64,000 nt of DNA from Hyphomicrobium sp. (GTDB taxonomy: Bacteria > Pseudomonadota > Alphaproteobacteria > Rhizobiales > Hyphomicrobiaceae), in NCBI GenBank assembly GCA_016716675.1, contig JADJVG010000001.1, positions 62,001 to 126,000 of the forward strand, given 5' to 3'. This document shows positions 18,338 through 28,466 of the stretch, in pieces. The notes beneath the pieces were generated by a model. That model made no database searches. It saw only the letters and a list, made by a program, of their open reading frames with translations, and had not been told where the DNA came from. A program made the translations under genes and the position numbers. Position 1 is the stretch's first letter; each line of letters starts with the position of its first letter.

Positions 18338-21101
18338 ATGATCAGTGCCGTGCTCGCGATCATCGCAATCGTGGTGGCCTACAGGCCAAGACGAGCGGAA
18401 CGGCACTTCGATTACGGCTTGGCGAACTTGAAGCCTCGGTGCGCGCGCTGAGCAGTGAAATTGGATTTCTTAGAGCCCAGCGCGGCGACGGCAGCAGCGG
18501 CACAGCGGCGCCAGCCCCTAAAGCCCCGGAAGCCCTAACCCCGCCTCGGCCGCAAGCCCCTCCGAAATGCCGCCACTACCAAAACAGCCGGCACAAGGCG
18601 CCAGCGTGCCGCCCGTCGAACGCAAGTGGTCGGCGCAGTCGACGCCACCCGGCGCGGCATCATCTGCTAGCGCGGCGGCTGGTAGCGCGGCCACTGGCCG
18701 TGATGGAAGTTTTGAGCAGCGGCTTGGCACGCAGTGGGCCGTGTGGGCGGGTGGTCTAGCACTGGCGCTCGGCGGACTGTTTCTGGTGCGCTATTCAATT
18801 GAAGCTGGATTGATCGGGCCCGAAGTGCGCATCGCGCTCGGCGTGCTGCTGGCTGCGGGTCTGGTGGCTGGCGGCGAATGGTTCCGCCGCAACGATACCC
18901 AAATCCCGTTCGACGCGCTGCCACAGGCGCATATCCCAAGCATATTGACCGCTGCCGGCACCGTCGTTGCGTTCGGCACAATTTACGCGGCGCACGCGCT
19001 CTACGGTCTCATCGGACCGGCCTTCGCGTTCATCGCCCTTGGCGCGACAGGCATCGTCACGATGCTGGCGGCGGCGTTGCATGGACCGGCACTCGCCGGC
19101 CTCGGTTTGGCAGGCGCATTCCTGGCGCCGATGCTCGTGCAATCCGCAGAGCCTAATCCATGGCCGCTGGTGCCGTATCTCGCGGTCGTCGCGGGCGCTG
19201 CGTATCTGCTGGCGCGGGCGCGACTATGGCTGTGGCTGGCGGCGGCGGCCGTCGCCGGTGCATTCGTCTGGGGCTTCCTGCTCATCGATATTCAAATCGG
19301 TCAATTCAGCGATGGCCTCACGGCTGCGGGCGTGCACGCGCTGCTGCAATTGGCGCTCGCCGCCGGCTTCCTCGCCATCGAGCCGCACATCGGCAGCCAC
19401 GACAACAAAGCCGAACCGGACTTCGTTGCGAGCGGCGCGCTGGCGGCGCTGACGATACTGGCGATTGCCGTCATCTCGTCGCCGGATCTTGGCCTCTCCG
19501 GCGTGCTTATGCTGACTGTTCCAGCCATCGCCATTCTCGGCGCGACGGCCTGGGTCGCGGCACCTGCTGCTGCTGCTGCCGTCCTTGGCGGCATCCTCAT
19601 GCTCGCCGCCCTGCTCGTTTGGCCGGGCTTAACGGAACCGCCAGCGGTCACGCTGCTGGCACCGTGGGCCGAGCGCATGCTCCGCTTGCCCGACAACATT
19701 TCGAGTTTCCTGTGGTTCGCGACCATGGCGTCGCTCGTTCCCGCTGCCGTCGCCGCACTCAGGCTGTGGCGTGGCGCATTGCTTAAGGATCGCACGGCCG
19801 CGCTGTATGGATTGGCTGCGACCGTGCCGCCGCTTCTGGCGCTCGTGATCGCCTATCTGCGCGTCACGCAGTTTGATGTTTCGATTCCGTTTGCAGCGGC
19901 GGGCATCACGCTTGCCGCGCTGTTCGCGATAACGGCAGAAAAATTCCATCGCGCCGACATGTCGTATTCATCGCCGGCGTTCAATCTGGCCGCTGGCGTG
20001 TTTGCCGCCGCCGCCATTGCAGCGCTCGGCTTTGCGCTCACAGCATCGCTGGAACGCGGCTACCTGACGGTGGCGCTGGCACTCGCCGCACTCGGCACCG
20101 CCTATGTGGCAACGCTGCGCGACATCCCGCTGCTGCGGCACGCGGTGACTGCGCTCGGTATCGTCGTGCTGGCGCGCGTCATCTGGAACCCACGCATCAT
20201 GGGGGCCGACGTCGGCGACACACCGATTTTCAATTGGCTGCTGCTGGGCTACGGCGTGCCGGCCGTCGCCTTCGCCATGGCCGCCCGCCTGATCGAAAAG
20301 CGCGGCAATAGCTTGTCGGTTCGCCTGTCGGATAGCCTCGCCGTAATCTTCACAGGTCTGCTGGCGTTCTTCGAGATCCGCCACTTCACCAACAACGGCG
20401 ACATCTTGCACCCCGGATCTGGCTTTGTGGAAGCCGGCTTGATGACGTTCGTCGCGCTCGCCATGTCGCTGGCGCTGGCACAGTTCAATTTGCGCCGCAC
20501 GAACCGGGTGTTCGACATAGCATCGCTGGTCTTCGGCGCGATCTCGATCGGCTTTGCTGCGTTTGGATTGCTGCTCGCAGTCAATCCGCTGTCCACAGGG
20601 AATATGATCAGCGGGCCCGTTGTGTTCTCCAGCCTGCTGCCAGCGTATCTGTTGCCCGGCATCGCCGCGCTCTACGTGGCCCGCCATACGCGCGACATGC
20701 GGCCTGAATGGTACGTGCGGGCTGCCGGCATTCTCGGCGTCGTGCTGATCGTGATGTACGTTTCCCTCGAAGTCCGCCATGCGTTCCAGGGGCCGCTGAT
20801 CGGCTTACGCTTCCACGACACGTCGGAAGCCGAACATTGGGCGCTGTCGTTCGCCTGGCTGATCCTCGGCATCGCGTTCCTCGCTTACGGTTTGCTGCGC
20901 CGCTCTCTCGAGGCGCGCATCGCGTCGGCCGCCTTGATCGTGCTGGCCGCACTCAAAATCACGATTTTTGATCTGGCCGATATTGGCGGCATCTGGCGGG
21001 CACTGTCGTTCCTCTGCCTCGGTGCGGTGCTGATAGGAATCGGGCTGATCTACCAGAAAATCGTCTTTGCGCCGCCGCCACGACCGGCAAGCGACGAATA
21101 G
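18338..21101 (+). CDS. DUF2339 family multi-pass membrane protein, two frameshifts near the 5' end
   Basis: The main frame (from 18567) encodes a very hydrophobic protein with about 20 membrane segments, beginning GTQWAVWAGGLALALGGLFL, typical of DUF2339 proteins of unknown role. The family N-terminus is a membrane helix followed by a coiled coil and a Pro/Ala linker. Those parts are present in other frames: ATG at 18338 gives MISAVLAIIAIVVAYR; a second frame gives LGELEASVRALSSEIGFLRA and APAPKAPEALTPP; then the main frame starts PPLPKQPAQGASVPP. Two single-base losses, near 18375 (AGGCCAAG) and near 18565 (CCGAAATG), connect them into one protein of about 921 residues. Codon use and composition are continuous across the joins. 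Both lesions are in or beside short homopolymers, suggesting assembly error. Confidence 0.78.
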
Positions 21102-21248
21102 AGCACAATGGGAAGTCCTTTTTTATCCATGTTTTCAATATGATGAAAAACTAAGCAATTTTATATATGATGTGGGCTGCCCTTGGCCCAGATTCGGCTT
21201 GGTGATAGACTGGCCATCAAACTACGGCGGCCAATGAAGGAACCCCAC

Positions 21249-21557
21249 ATGAAACACGTGATCTCTTTTTCACTCGCGGCACTGATTGCAGTCACCGCAA
21301 TCATTCCGGCCACCAGCACCGTTGCTGAAGCGCGCCGTGGCCGCAATATCGCAATCGGCGCCGGCATCGTTCTCGGCGCGGCCGCACTTGCAGCCGCCGC
21401 CAACAGCAATCGCGCCTATGCCGACGATCGTGGCTACTACTACCGCAGCAACAGCCGCTCAGGATTCTGGCGGACCTGCCGCAAGTGGTATCGTCAGTGC
21501 GACGCCGGCAACGATTATGCCTGCGAAAAATACGAGACCCGCGGCTGCACGGAATAA
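21249..21557 (+). CDS. Small secreted cysteine-containing protein
   Basis: This 102-residue protein starts MKHVISFSLAALIAVTAIIP and has a signal peptide probably cleaved after VAEA. A second hydrophobic stretch (IAIGAGIVLGAAALAAAANS) and a Tyr/Arg/Ser-rich region follow. The C-terminal part has four cysteines (RTCRKWYRQCDAGNDYACEK, then RGCTE) that could form two disulfides in the envelope. The ATG at 21249 is preceded by AAGGAACCCC as ribosome site. I recognise the general type, common in Hyphomicrobiales as an unnamed envelope protein, but no function is known. A clear terminator follows at 21591. Confidence 0.7.
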   Translation: MKHVISFSLAALIAVTAIIPATSTVAEARRGRNIAIGAGIVLGAAALAAAANSNRAYADDRGYYYRSNSRSGFWRTCRKWYRQCDAGNDYACEKYETRGCTE

Positions 21558-21588
21558 GCCAGCGCCACTCGTCAGAGCGACAACGGAG

Positions 21589-21621
21589 AGGACGGGGCAT
21601 TTCCCCGTCCTTTTCTTTTTG
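21589..21621 (+). terminator. Intrinsic terminator after the small secreted protein gene
   Basis: A perfect stem AGGACGGGG / CCCCGTCCT with a five-base loop (CATTT) at 21589-21611 is followed by TTTCTTTTTG. This is a textbook rho-independent terminator placed about 30 bases after the stop codon, between the convergent secreted-protein gene and efp. Confidence 0.85.
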
Positions 21622-21753
21622 TCGGCTTCACTGACTGTTGGCCGCAGGCGCTGATATTGCATCAACGATCGCGCAGCAACGCCTCGCACGAAGCGCACGA
21701 GCCCATAAGCCGCGTCGCATTCATGCGCAGACCGCAGTTGCGTTTTCTGCCGA

Positions 21754-22323
21754 TTAGTCCTTGGCGCGCTCGACATACGAGCCGTCGGCCGTCATGACGA
21801 CGACGCGTGTGCCCGTGCCGATGTGTGGCGGCACCATCACGCGGGCGCCGTTCGTCAGCTTCGCCGGTTTGAACGACGACGATGCGGTCTGCCCTTTGAC
21901 AACCGGATCGGCTTCGACGATTTCGAAGGTGACGCGCTGCGGCAGTTCGACTGCGATCGGGTTGCCTTCGAACAGCGAGACCATGCAGGTCATGCCTTCC
22001 TGCAACCAGATGCCGCTGTCGCCGAGCACATCTTTCGGCACCGAAATCTGGTCGAAGGTTTCGGGCTGCATGAAATTGTAGCCCATGTCGTCTTCGTACA
22101 GATAGTTGTAGTCCTTTTCGTCAAGGTAGGCGCGCTCGACCTGGTCGGTCGTGCGATAGCGCTCCGTCAACTTGACGCCGTCTTGAATGCGGCGAAGTTC
22201 GAGATGGGTGACGGGCGTGCCCTTGCCGGGGTGAATGTTCTCGGCCGTCATCACCACGGCCAGCTTGCCGTTGATATCGAGCACGTTGCCTTTACGGACC
22301 GAGCTTGCAATAATTTTGACCAC
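21754..22323 (-). CDS. efp: Elongation factor P
   Basis: EF-P binds ribosomes stalled on polyproline and promotes peptide-bond formation. The 189-residue, three-domain protein contains the family's domain-I loop HPGKGTP, in which Lys34 is the residue beta-lysylated by the EpmA/EpmB system. Domains II and III follow (GLxxx-type stretches such as CMVSLFEGNPIAVELPQRV, and the final GTGTRVVVMTADGSYVERAKD). The genes for both modifying enzymes lie just across a divergent intergenic region, which supports a Lys34 modification pathway in this organism. The ATG at 22323 fits the family N-terminus (MVKIIASSVRKGN). Confidence 0.95.
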   Translation of the reverse strand: MVKIIASSVRKGNVLDINGKLAVVMTAENIHPGKGTPVTHLELRRIQDGVKLTERYRTTDQVERAYLDEKDYNYLYEDDMGYNFMQPETFDQISVPKDVLGDSGIWLQEGMTCMVSLFEGNPIAVELPQRVTFEIVEADPVVKGQTASSSFKPAKLTNGARVMVPPHIGTGTRVVVMTADGSYVERAKD

Positions 22324-22478
22324 CGGACGTCTCCGTTCATGTGTTAACAGCCGCTAGCGCCGGAGGCGGCCCAGACCTGGCTTGGAAATGGGGATTTCTG
22401 CCCGGCTTCATAGCTGCTTCGGCTGAAGAGTCCAAGTGCGGCCTGCCCAGACAGCCATTTTCACGATAAAAAGTTCTT

Positions 22479-23536
22479 ATGTCAGCATCTTCGCCCTGGT
22501 GGACCCCCTCGTCTCACGCCGACCGCCGCCCCTGCTGTTGGCGCGTGGGCGCCTGAAAGTCGCACTTCGGGCCTGGTTCGAAGCCCAGGGCTTTGTCGAG
22601 GTCGAGACGTCAATCCTGCAAGTTTCGCCGGGCAACGAAACGCATCTGCACGCCTTCAGAACCGAGGCTGTCGGCACAGATATGCAACGCCGCGATTTCT
22701 ACCTGCACACGTCACCCGAATTCGCGATGAAGAAACTGCTGGCGGCGGGCGAACAGAAAATTTTCACGTTTGCGCCCGTGTTCCGCAATCGCGAGCACGG
22801 CAACCTGCACGCGGCGGAATTCACGATGCTCGAATGGTATCGCGTCGGCGCGCCCTACGAGACGCTGTGGGACGACTGCGGGCAAATCGTGAAAATCGCA
22901 GCCGAGGTTACGGGGTTGTTGCAATGGTCGTATCGCGGCAAGAGTTGCGACCCGCTAAATGGCTACGACCGGCTGACCCTCGATCAGGCGTTCGCGACGT
23001 TCGCGGGCATCGCGCTCGATGATACCTACGACGCGACGGCAACGAACCGCGACGCACTTGCCGAACGTGCACGCGCCAAGGCCATTCAATTCGCTGATGA
23101 CGAGAGCTGGGCAGATCTGTTCAGCCGCATTTTGACGGAGAAGATTGAACCGAACCTCGGTCTGTCGCGACCCCAGATGCTGTGCGAATACCCGGTGCAT
23201 GAAGCCGCACTTGCCCGACCCCACGCCCGGAAGCCAAGCGTTGCCGAGCGGTTCGAGATGTATATCTGCGGCGTCGAACTCGCCAACGGCTTCGGCGAAT
23301 TGAACGACGCCACAGAACAGCGCCGCCGCTTCGACAAATGGATGGATGACAAACAGCGCATCTACGGCGAACGCTATCCGGTGGATGAAGATTTTCTGGC
23401 GGCGCTCGCCCAGATGCCACCGGCTTGCGGCTGCGCGCTCGGCTTCGATCGCCTCGTCATGCTGGCAACAGGCGCAGAGCGCATTGATCAAGTGATTTGG
23501 ACGCCGACGCCAACCTGCATGACGGAGAAACAATGA
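22479..23536 (+). CDS. epmA: EF-P lysine lysyltransferase EpmA, frameshifted near the start
   Basis: EpmA (PoxA/GenX) is a truncated class II lysyl-tRNA synthetase paralogue that attaches beta-lysine to EF-P Lys34. It shows the class II motifs (FVEVETSILQVSPGNETHLH; DFYLHTSPEFAMKKLL; FRNREHGNLHAAEFTMLEWY; and the final GCALGFDRLVML) and lacks an anticodon-binding domain. The long frame begins at a GTG (22436) with non-family residues. The true start is the ATG at 22479, reading MSASSPWWTPSSHADRRP, the conserved EpmA N-terminus, in another frame. Adding one C to the run at about 22529-22532 joins it to LLLARGRLKVALRAW and gives 352 residues. The gene overlaps the next gene by ATGA. Confidence 0.88.
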
Positions 23537-24006
23537 GCGGAGAACATCAGTCCGGCGGATGCCAATGTGGCGCGCTGCGGTTTCGCGTCGACGGACCGCT
23601 CGGCGACGCGTCGGTCTGCCATTGCCGCATGTGCCAGAAGGCGTTCGGGGGCTTCTACGCACCGCTCGTTTCGGTGCGCGACGCAACGCTGACCTGGACG
23701 CGCGGCACGCTGAAACATTTCCAATCCTCGAATGCCGTGCGTCGAGGCTTTTGCACCAACTGCGGCACACCGCTGACCTATGAAGCACCTGACGGCATCG
23801 CGGTTGCGATCGGCGCGTTCGATCATCCCGAAGCGATTGTTCCAATCGTGCAATTCGGCGTTGAGGGCAAACTGCCCTATGCCGACGCGATCGCGGCACT
23901 TCCACAAAAGGATACGCTGGCAGAAGTGGCAACGGCGCCGTTCCTGGTCGATATTGTCTCGTACCAGCATCCCGATTACGATACGACCACGTGGCCAGAG
24001 AAATGA
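23533..24006 (+). CDS. GFA family (glutathione-dependent formaldehyde-activating-like) zinc protein
   Basis: This 157-residue protein belongs to the GFA/CENP-V family, a compact fold holding two zinc ions. Visible ligand motifs are GGCQCGALRF, SVCHCRMCQKAFGG and GFCTNCGTPLTYE. Some members bind glutathione and were named for formaldehyde activation, but that catalytic role is disputed and most members are uncharacterised. The ATG at 23533 overlaps the epmA stop, and its own stop overlaps the epmB start (ATGA in both cases), so the three genes are translationally coupled. Its insertion inside an EF-P modification operon is notable. Confidence 0.85.
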   Translation: MSGEHQSGGCQCGALRFRVDGPLGDASVCHCRMCQKAFGGFYAPLVSVRDATLTWTRGTLKHFQSSNAVRRGFCTNCGTPLTYEAPDGIAVAIGAFDHPEAIVPIVQFGVEGKLPYADAIAALPQKDTLAEVATAPFLVDIVSYQHPDYDTTTWPEK

Positions 24007-25069
24007 CCGGCCCCGCCTCCACTCCGCACTGCTGACGATCTGCTCGCGGCCTGCCTCATTGCCCGCGCGCAGGGTGATGACGCGCCGCGTTGGCGCCCGC
24101 TATGCCATTGCCATTACACCCGCGATGGCTGACCTGATCGACCGCTCAGACCCGAACGATCCGATCGCGGGGCAATTCGTGCCCGACGCGCGCGAACTTG
24201 ACACGCATCCGGCGGAGTCGGCCGACCCTATCGGCGATCACCTCAAAAGCCCGGCGCCCGGCATCGTGCATCGCTATGCCGACCGCGTGCTTTTGAAGAT
24301 TGCCAGCGTCTGCCCGGTCTATTGCCGGTTTTGCTTTCGCCGCGAGATGGTCGGCCCGCAGCTCGGCGAAGCGCTATCGGCAGCCGAACTCGACGCGGCG
24401 TTGGACTATATCCGCGCCACACCGGCGATCTGGGAAGTGATCCTGACGGGCGGCGACCCGTTCGTGCTGTCGCCGCGACGGATCGCGGACGTCACGACGG
24501 CACTCGGACAGATTCCACATGTCAAAATTTTGCGCTGGCACACCCGTGTTCCGGTCGTCGACCCCGATCGGGTGACGGACGACTTGGTCTCGGCGCTGAA
24601 GGCGTCCGACAAAACTGTTTTCATTGGGCTGCATACCAACAACGCGCGCGAACTGACCACGGAAGCACAAACCGCGATTGCGAAGCTGGTCGATGCCGGC
24701 ATTCCGCTGGTCAGCCAGACGGTGCTGCTGAAGGGTGTCAACGACACCGCCGACGCGCTTGAAGCGCTGATGCGCGCCCTCGTCGAAGCGCGCGTCAAAC
24801 CGTACTACCTGCACCATGGCGACCTTGCGCCCGGCACCGCGCATTTCCGCACGACGATCGCGGAGGGCCAGGCGCTCGTCGATGAATTGCGGCGCCGTTT
24901 ATCAGGCTTGGCGATGCTTACATACGTGCTCGATATTCCTGGCGCGTTCGGGAAAGTCCCGATCCAGGCTGCAAAAATTTCGCAAGACGGCGGACGCATC
25001 AGCGTCAGTGATCCCAACGGCGGCACCCATGTCTACGAGGATGCTTGCGCCGCGCCGTACGTTCCGTGA
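24003..25069 (+). CDS. epmB: EF-P lysine 2,3-aminomutase EpmB (radical SAM), two frameshifts near the 5' end
   Basis: EpmB converts L-alpha-lysine to (R)-beta-lysine for EF-P modification, using SAM, a [4Fe-4S] cluster and PLP. The main frame carries CPVYCRFCFRREMVG, the CxxxCxxC radical SAM motif, then EVILTGGDPFVLSPRRI, KPYYLHHGDLAPGTAHFR with the PLP-region residues, and the C-terminal DIPGAFGKVPI. The N-terminus is split over three frames: ATG at 24003 gives MTGPAS; a second frame gives LRTADDLLAACLIARAQGDD; the main frame resumes RRVGARYAIAITPAMADL. Restoring one AC in CCACTCC (about 24019-24024) and one GC in GACGCGCC (about 24079-24087) gives 356 residues. Both are losses of a dinucleotide-repeat unit. 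The gene is coupled to the GFA gene by ATGA. Confidence 0.87.
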
Positions 25070-25138
25070 CGAGACGAGACGATTGTCATTGGCCTAGCCA
25101 CCGCGCCACGCGAGCGTCATTCCACACGCACAAATTCG

Positions 25139-25531
25139 CTAGCGCCCTTTCCGTATCGGCGGAAGCCGCCAATCGTCCGAGAGATAATGCGACGGGGGTC
25201 GCATGTCGGCCGGCAGATCAAGCGCTTTGATTTCGTCAAACCACTGGTCGCGCTGGCTTTGTGGAAGTTTCAAGCCGCACCACGGACAGCTATCGATCAG
25301 GACGTAGGTGGTTCCGCCGTCGTGAACGATCAGACCGTACTCATCGAAAACCGCGTTGTAGACGACCAGACTGTCTCCGCATTCGAATGGATCTGCGTGC
25401 TGGTCACATTGAAACAGCAAGGCGCTCGCCATAGCCGGACAGCAGTGCGCGCGAATGGCCTGCTCGGGCGACCAGTCCACTTCGAAGGGCATCCAAAGAA
25501 CGCGGCGGTTCCGGAAAAATGCAGAGGCCAT
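25139..25531 (-). CDS. DUF6980-like zinc-ribbon-type hypothetical protein
   Basis: This 130-residue cytoplasmic protein resembles the family I know as DUF6980, with no established function. The features are a vicinal CC (RAHCCPAMASALLFQC), C-x2-H-x-DPFEC, FDEYGLIVHDGG, and a CPWCG knuckle followed by KLPQSQRDQWFDEIKALDL. The Cys/His pattern suggests a metal site. The start is the ATG at 25531, which opens MASAFFRNRRVLWMPFEV; an upstream start at 25645 would run into the subtilase gene end. It converges with epmB across about 70 bases and follows the subtilase on the same strand. Confidence 0.7.
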   Translation of the reverse strand: MASAFFRNRRVLWMPFEVDWSPEQAIRAHCCPAMASALLFQCDQHADPFECGDSLVVYNAVFDEYGLIVHDGGTTYVLIDSCPWCGLKLPQSQRDQWFDEIKALDLPADMRPPSHYLSDDWRLPPIRKGR

Positions 25532-25586
25532 GACACCCTCGAAATAATATATTCGATTGTCAGATGTGGGCAGGCAAAAAAAACGA

Positions 25587-27136
25587 TTAACGCATGCGGA
25601 GTGCTTCGGCGGCGTCGACAATACCGGCGCCCATGTCTTCGGCAATCAATCGCGGCGGCTGACGGGCACTCTTTGACAGTGCATCGCGGATATCGCGCGG
25701 CGTCAGCTTGGGTTCTTTTCAAGGAGCAAGGCTGCAACGCCGGAGACGTGCGCAGCCGCCATCGATGTGCCTGAAGATATGTCGTAAGCGCCCTTGGGCG
25801 CGGCTCCGATGATATCGACACCAGGAGCCGCAACCGCGATGTAGGTGCCGCGATTGGCGCTCTTATAAATCGCGTCGTGGTCATCGATGGCTGTTACCGC
25901 GATGACGTTGGGAAAGGCGCCCGGATAGGCTGGCGACGCATCTGGTCCGCCGTTCCCCGCCGCAGCAACGATCGTCACGCCCTGCTTCACCGCAGCCGTA
26001 ATAGCTTGCCCAAGAAGCGGATCATTCGGCCCGGCGAAGCTCATATTGACGATGCGTGCGCTGTTTAGCACGGACCAATCCAGACTCTTGAGAATAGCAA
26101 GCGTATGCGACTGCGCCGAACTGCTCACCGCCCCCGCAAACGCCCGCACGCTGAGGATGTTGGCTTCCGGCGCGACGCCGATCAGGTGACTGCGCGCGCT
26201 GACGATGCCCGCAATGGCCGTGCCATGTGCCGCGGCTTCCGGTTTTGTGCCGCCCAGCGCGTCGAAGATCATGGTGACGGCGCCGTCGAACGACGGATGG
26301 GTTATATCAATCGCCGTGTCGATGATCGCAACGCGCACGCGCTTGCCGAGCGCGGTGCGGTGCGCTTCATCAAGGTTGATGGCCTTCGGTGCGTATTGCG
26401 GAACCGGCAGCGGCTGCTCTGCTGCGCCACTGGCGCTGAACACGTAGTTGGGCTGCGCGAGCTGCACGCGCGCGTCGCCCGCAAGCTGTTGCAGGACGTC
26501 GGCGACGGAGCGCGTATCAGGAATGCGGAACAGCACGACGCGAGCGCCGAGCAGGTTCGAAGCGTAGAGCGTATCGCCATCGAGACCGAGATCCTGGCCA
26601 AGTTCGGACACGGTCGCGTCGGTCGCGTTGGCGGCAAGAGTGACGATGACTTCGCGGTCACGAATCTGCGGTACGACGGCGCCCGTGATGACCGGCGGCG
26701 CGCCGGCCGCGCGCGGCGATGGCCGGGGCACGAACGGTCGCGCAGGATCGAGATTCACGACACGCGACGGCCGTGGCGGCGCATCGGCTACGGTGCCCGG
26801 CGTCTTGCCGCGTGGCTTTGGTCCGCCGTCCGGTGGGCCGTCGTTAGCGGTGGCGGGATCGCTTCCGGGCCTGCGCGGCAGACGGGTAAGAATATCGAGG
26901 ACCGTTACGGCGTCCGGCAAACCATCAATACCGCCCCGCGAGGCATCGGGTGCCGGAGCTTCGGGTGCTGGTGTTCCGGGCACCGACGTTCCGGCTGCTG
27001 CATTTTCCGGCGCTGTGCGCGACTGAGCAAACGCTGTCGCAGAGCCCAACGCGATGACACACAGCGCAACAACACACCGCGCACCCGCAAAGACCAGCGC
27101 GGCAGCTAAAATCGAACGAGTGAAAATGGAGTGCAT
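25587..27136 (-). CDS. Secreted S8 subtilisin-like serine protease, frameshifted near the C-terminus
   Basis: The product is an exported subtilase. It has a signal peptide (ending SATAFA), a Pro/Ala-rich region, a pro-domain-like stretch (EVIVTLAANATDATVSELGQ, about residues 160-245), and the S8 catalytic domain with Asp in VAIIDTAID, His in AHGTAIAGIVSA, the oxyanion Asn in AAAGNGG, and Ser in SSGTSMAAAHVSGVAALLLE. The frame stops at 25703 after EKNPS. The expected end (KLTPRDIRDALSKSAR, then VDAAEALRMR) continues in another frame to 25587, so one C is missing from CCC near 25710. Restored, it has about 516 residues. The ATG at 27136 has GAGGTG eight bases upstream. It is the third gene after an ECF sigma and its anti-sigma factor, so it may act in that signalling path. 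Confidence 0.85.
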
Positions 27137-27147
27137 TACGCAACACC

Positions 27148-27860
27148 TCACGGAGTGGAACCTGAGGTCGAAGCAAAGGAAACGATATCGTTCCGAGCTT
27201 TGATCTTGGCGAGTACATTGTCAAGATCGGTTTGCTGTAACGCCGTTTCCGAAACACGGACGCGGTACAGCCCACCCGGTTTGGGACCATCGACGATCAC
27301 AAATCCATTGCCGGCAAGATACGCCGTCAACGTGCTCTGCGGCACGGCCGGCTGAAAGGCGATCAGAACGAATGTCCCTGTCGCGCCTGTCACTTGCGCA
27401 CCGGAGGCCGTTTGATAACCGCCGGTTGCCGGCAGGTTGGAAAGTAGCGAGCTGATGGACGCAGCCTGCACAGCAATGGCAAGTACGGCGGCAACACCCG
27501 CATAGGCGAGATGGCGCGGGGCCAATCCACCGAGCCAATTGCCTAACCTGTCGATGATCGTCGCTTTGACGCCATGCAATCGCGCCGACGGCGACGCCGC
27601 CAAGCTTTTCTGCAAGCGTTGGCCTCTTCGCGCGGCGACGTTATTTCGGCATTGGCCGCGAACACGACATCGGCTTCATCGCGCGCCAGCGCAATGTGAG
27701 CCCGCACCTCGGGATGGGCGCTCGCATAAGCATCGACGCGTGCCTTGTCGGCCGCGCTGATCTTGCCCGTGACGTACCACGGCAGCAACGCCGCGATCTC
27801 GTCGGCTTCAGACAGGTTTTCGGAGTTATTGGTCATCGGTTTGCTCGTCATCATGGCCAC
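27148..27860 (-). CDS. Membrane anti-sigma factor, split by a single-base deletion
   Basis: The first frame gives a cytoplasmic anti-sigma-like region (EADEIAALLPWYVTGKISAA, then DAYASAHPEVRAHIALARDE, about residues 20-62) without a HxxxCxxC zinc motif. A second frame continues LQKSLAASPSARLHGVKATI, a membrane segment (AYAGVAAVLAIAVQAASISS), and a periplasmic domain of about 110 residues (GTFVLIAFQPAVPQSTLTAY, then GLYRVRVSETALQQTDLDNV). A missing base at GCTTGCAG (about 27613-27617) joins the two into about 237 residues. It overlaps the sigma gene by 10 bases. The periplasmic part resembles the alpha/beta pattern of an inhibitor I9/subtilase pro-domain, and a similar stretch occurs in the neighbouring protease. 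That likeness is my inference. Confidence 0.75.
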
Positions 27861-28417
27861 CCTCTGTCAACGCCGCGGGCTGTGAGTAGCTCGGAGAGCT
27901 TCTTGCGCGCGTAGAACATGCGGGTTTTCACGGTTGCCTCGGGGATGCCGAGGATTTCTGCGACTTCGGAGACGGACTGTTCCTGATAATAGACAAGATC
28001 GAGGATCTCCCGGTGCTCGCTGGACAGCCCCTTCATGGCGGCGCGCATCTGCGCAGCCTTATCAATTTTCTGCGACGTGACTTCCGGCGTATCAGCGTCG
28101 TCTTCGATCTCGGCTGCCGCGTCGTCGTCATACCCGGAGAGTTCGCGCTTCTTGCGCAGCATACTTACCGCCTTATTGTGGGCGATCGAAATCAGCCACG
28201 TCGTCGGCTCCGAGCGGCCCTCATAGCGACCGGCGCTCTGCCACACACCTAGAAAAACCTCGTTCAATAGCTCCTCCGCGATCGCCTCATTGCGCACCAC
28301 CCGCTTCAGGTAGCGGAAGACGCGCGTCTGGTTTCGAGCGAAAAGACGCTCCAGGGCTTTGGCGTCACCTCCGGCGATGGCTTTGATCAGCGCTCGGTCG
28401 TTTGACGCGGCTTCCAT
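27851..28417 (-). CDS. ECF RNA polymerase sigma factor
   Basis: This is a 188-residue extracytoplasmic-function sigma factor. Region 2 spans about residues 20-92 (LFARNQTRVFRYLKRVVRNE, ELLNEVFLGVWQSAGRYEGR, PTTWLISIAHNKAVSMLRKK). An acidic linker follows (DDDAAAEIEDDADTPEV). Region 4 spans about 128-180 (LSSEHREILDLVYYQEQSVS, EVAEILGIPEATVKTRMFYA). The gene is followed with overlap by a membrane anti-sigma factor and then a secreted subtilase. A promoter-like TGAACC-N16-CGACA sits just upstream, and an identical element faces the divergent giant protein gene, which suggests autoregulation and control of that gene. Confidence 0.92.
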   Translation of the reverse strand: MEAASNDRALIKAIAGGDAKALERLFARNQTRVFRYLKRVVRNEAIAEELLNEVFLGVWQSAGRYEGRSEPTTWLISIAHNKAVSMLRKKRELSGYDDDAAAEIEDDADTPEVTSQKIDKAAQMRAAMKGLSSEHREILDLVYYQEQSVSEVAEILGIPEATVKTRMFYARKKLSELLTARGVDRGWP

Positions 28418-28435
28418 GGTGTCTGCACTCTTGGG

Positions 28436-28466
28436 CGATTGTCGCTGCGGGCTTCAAAAAGGTTCA
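28436..28466 (-). promoter_or_regulatory. ECF-type promoter upstream of the sigma/anti-sigma/subtilase operon
   Basis: On the minus strand TGAACC (28466-28461) is separated by exactly 16 bases from CGACAA (28444-28439), about 22 bases before the sigma ATG. The shape (AAC-containing -35 box, CGWC-like -10 box, 16-base spacer) is typical of ECF promoters. The same element is found facing the other way at 28618. Confidence 0.7.

Noticed and set aside
22436..22478. GTG start for epmA at 22436
   Set aside because: The residues encoded there do not resemble EpmA, whereas the ATG at 22479 in another frame encodes the conserved SPWWTP N-terminus.
26105..27109. Plus-strand 334-codon frame opposite the subtilase
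   Set aside because: It has Arg-rich low-plausibility composition and lies wholly antisense to a catalytic domain with an intact triad.
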